From assembly GCA_030266525.1 (NCBI GenBank), contig JAJDIC010000049.1, forward strand, positions 1-16,561: 16,561 bases of DNA, read 5' to 3'. The notes under the pieces were generated by a model. That model was not told where the DNA came from. It did not search any database and saw nothing but the letters and a program-made list of their open reading frames with translations. The DNA comes from Desulfovibrio sp. OttesenSCG-928-G15. Its GTDB lineage: Bacteria; Desulfobacterota; Desulfovibrionia; Desulfovibrionales; Desulfovibrionaceae. Numbering within the stretch: the stretch's first letter is position 1; each line of letters begins with the position of its first letter. A program made the translations under genes and the position numbers. This document shows positions 15,375 to 16,561 of this stretch, in pieces.

Positions 15375-16561
15375 GTGAAAAGCCCGTCCTCATTCTGCAG
15401 ATGCAGCGTATGGGCGACCTTGTCCTTTCCTTTCCCCTGCTGGCCTGGCTTGCTGCCGCAAACCCGGCCCGCCCCATCTGGGTGGTTGGCGAGGAACACT
15501 TTTTCAAGCCCCTGCTCACGCTTTCCCCCACTGCCACATATTACAGTTATGACTGCCTTCACGATGTGGAGTGGCACGAATTTTCCGCCGTACTCAACCT
15601 GAGTCACCGCCCCAAAGCGGCCATTCTCGCGGGCAGGGCCAGGGCGGATATTTTATACGGCCCGTGGATGGACAGCGAAAAACAGCTTTTCATCAACGGA
15701 GACTGGCAACTCTACCGGGCCTCTTTAACCCAGAACAACCGCTTCAACCGCTTTCACTGGTCCGACCTGAACGCCCTGGACATAATCGGGGCCAGTAAAA
15801 TGCGCGGAACCTTGTGGGGATCCGAGCACAACCAGACCCCGGGCGCAAAAAACGGACGGGTCGGGCTTTTTCTCGGCGCAAGCGAACCGGACAAACACCC
15901 GGATGCCGCCTTTTGGGCCCAGCTTGCCGCCCTGCTGCTCAAAAAAGGCTATAAGCCGGTGTTTCTGGGCGGCAAAGCCGAAGAAAAACTCGGCAATCAG
16001 GCCGCACACATACTCGGCTCATACGCGCTGAACCTTGTCGGTCGTTTTTCGGTCAATGAGCTGGCAAGTGTACTGACCGAGCTGACCCTGCTGGTCACGC
16101 CCGATACCGGCCCCATGCATATTGCTTCCTGGGTGGGAACGCCGGTGCTCAATCTGTCCATGGGGCCGGTAAACCCGTGGGAAACGGGGCCAACCGCGCC
16201 CGGCAACCATATTTTGCGCCCCGCCCTTGACTGCGCCGGGTGCTGGCAGTGCATTCACGACAAGCCGGTGTGCAAGGCAATATTTACTGCGGAAAAAGTA
16301 GCCACTCTGATCACCCGGCTGTTCTCAACCCGCAGGGAAAGTGCCCTGCGCAACCTCGACGGAGTGGCGGACGGCCTGGAACTTTTGCGCACAGGCCGGG
16401 ACGCGCACGGCCTGTATACGCTGGAACGGCTATACAGCTCGCAAGCGCACAAAGCGGGCGACCAGAACCGGGAAGCGCTTTCTCACTTCTGGCATACCTG
16501 GTTCGGCACGCTTTTCGGCGTGTATGAAAAAGAAATGGCGGCAAGCGCCGCACAAGAACTG
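15371..16561 (+). CDS. Glycosyltransferase family 9 (heptosyltransferase-like), partial at right edge
   Basis: 397 codons are visible with no stop before the window ends. GT9 features: the N-terminal LILQMQRMGDLVLSFPLL (ADP-heptose:LPS transferase type, residues 7-24), LGGKAEEKL in the C-terminal lobe, and the donor-site motif VTPDTGPMHIASWVGTPVL near 242-260. A Cys motif CAGCWQC (288, 291, 294) with Cys301 follows, seen in some GT9 members and perhaps a metal site. The family transfers heptose or related sugars to lipopolysaccharide core or, in some cases, proteins. Start is fixed by ATGA overlap with the upstream glycosyltransferase. The C-terminal part after about residue 330 is not a usual GT9 region and may be an added domain that continues beyond the window. 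Confidence 0.85.
   Translation, partial: MSEKPVLILQMQRMGDLVLSFPLLAWLAAANPARPIWVVGEEHFFKPLLTLSPTATYYSYDCLHDVEWHEFSAVLNLSHRPKAAILAGRARADILYGPWMDSEKQLFINGDWQLYRASLTQNNRFNRFHWSDLNALDIIGASKMRGTLWGSEHNQTPGAKNGRVGLFLGASEPDKHPDAAFWAQLAALLLKKGYKPVFLGGKAEEKLGNQAAHILGSYALNLVGRFSVNELASVLTELTLLVTPDTGPMHIASWVGTPVLNLSMGPVNPWETGPTAPGNHILRPALDCAGCWQCIHDKPVCKAIFTAEKVATLITRLFSTRRESALRNLDGVADGLELLRTGRDAHGLYTLERLYSSQAHKAGDQNREALSHFWHTWFGTLFGVYEKEMAASAAQEL

Overview
The window comes from a dissimilatory sulfate reducer, most likely Desulfovibrio or a close relative in the Desulfovibrionaceae. The gene order aprB-aprA then qmoA-qmoB-qmoC on one strand is the arrangement known from that group, and the moderately high GC, strong GGAGG ribosome binding sites and the flanking genes agree. 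The genus is inferred; species cannot be read from the sequence.

Minus strand, 1-7213: the electron-transfer core of sulfate respiration. aprBA encodes adenylylsulfate (APS) reductase and ends in a strong hairpin terminator followed by a second hairpin. About 400 bases later comes qmoABC, the quinone-interacting membrane oxidoreductase thought to pass electrons from the menaquinone pool to AprBA. qmoC is cut by the left edge after 248 codons. The qmo genes are tightly packed, and the qmoB and qmoC ribosome binding sites overlap the stop codon of the preceding gene. The apr and qmo units therefore look like separate, functionally coupled transcription units.

Divergent intergenic region, 7214-7562: contains a TTGACA-type promoter pointing at aprB with a long leader. 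On the opposite strand there is a very short reading frame with a strong ribosome binding site (speculative).

Plus strand, 7563-16561: unrelated to sulfate reduction. First is a 607-residue protein joining a chorismate-mutase-like helical domain to an EPSP-synthase-like domain in which most catalytic residues appear replaced. An overlapping small coiled-coil protein follows. Then, behind a good sigma-70-type promoter, come a long-chain acyl-CoA ligase with unusual hydrophilic ends (including a Cys/His-rich tail), a STAS-domain protein, a FapA/DUF342-type beta-helix protein, a CgeB/DUF3880-type glycosyltransferase and a GT9 heptosyltransferase-like protein that runs off the right edge. The last three are linked by ATGA start/stop overlaps and look like a surface- or flagellum-related glycosylation unit.

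No tRNA, rRNA, CRISPR array, insertion sequence or phage gene was seen. The most unusual items are the apparent pseudoenzyme fusion at 7563-9386, the Cys/His tail of the acyl-CoA ligase, the Cys-cluster plus Ala-rich segment inside QmoB, and the regulatory-looking palindrome and tandem hairpins between apr and qmo. All family calls were made by eye from motifs.
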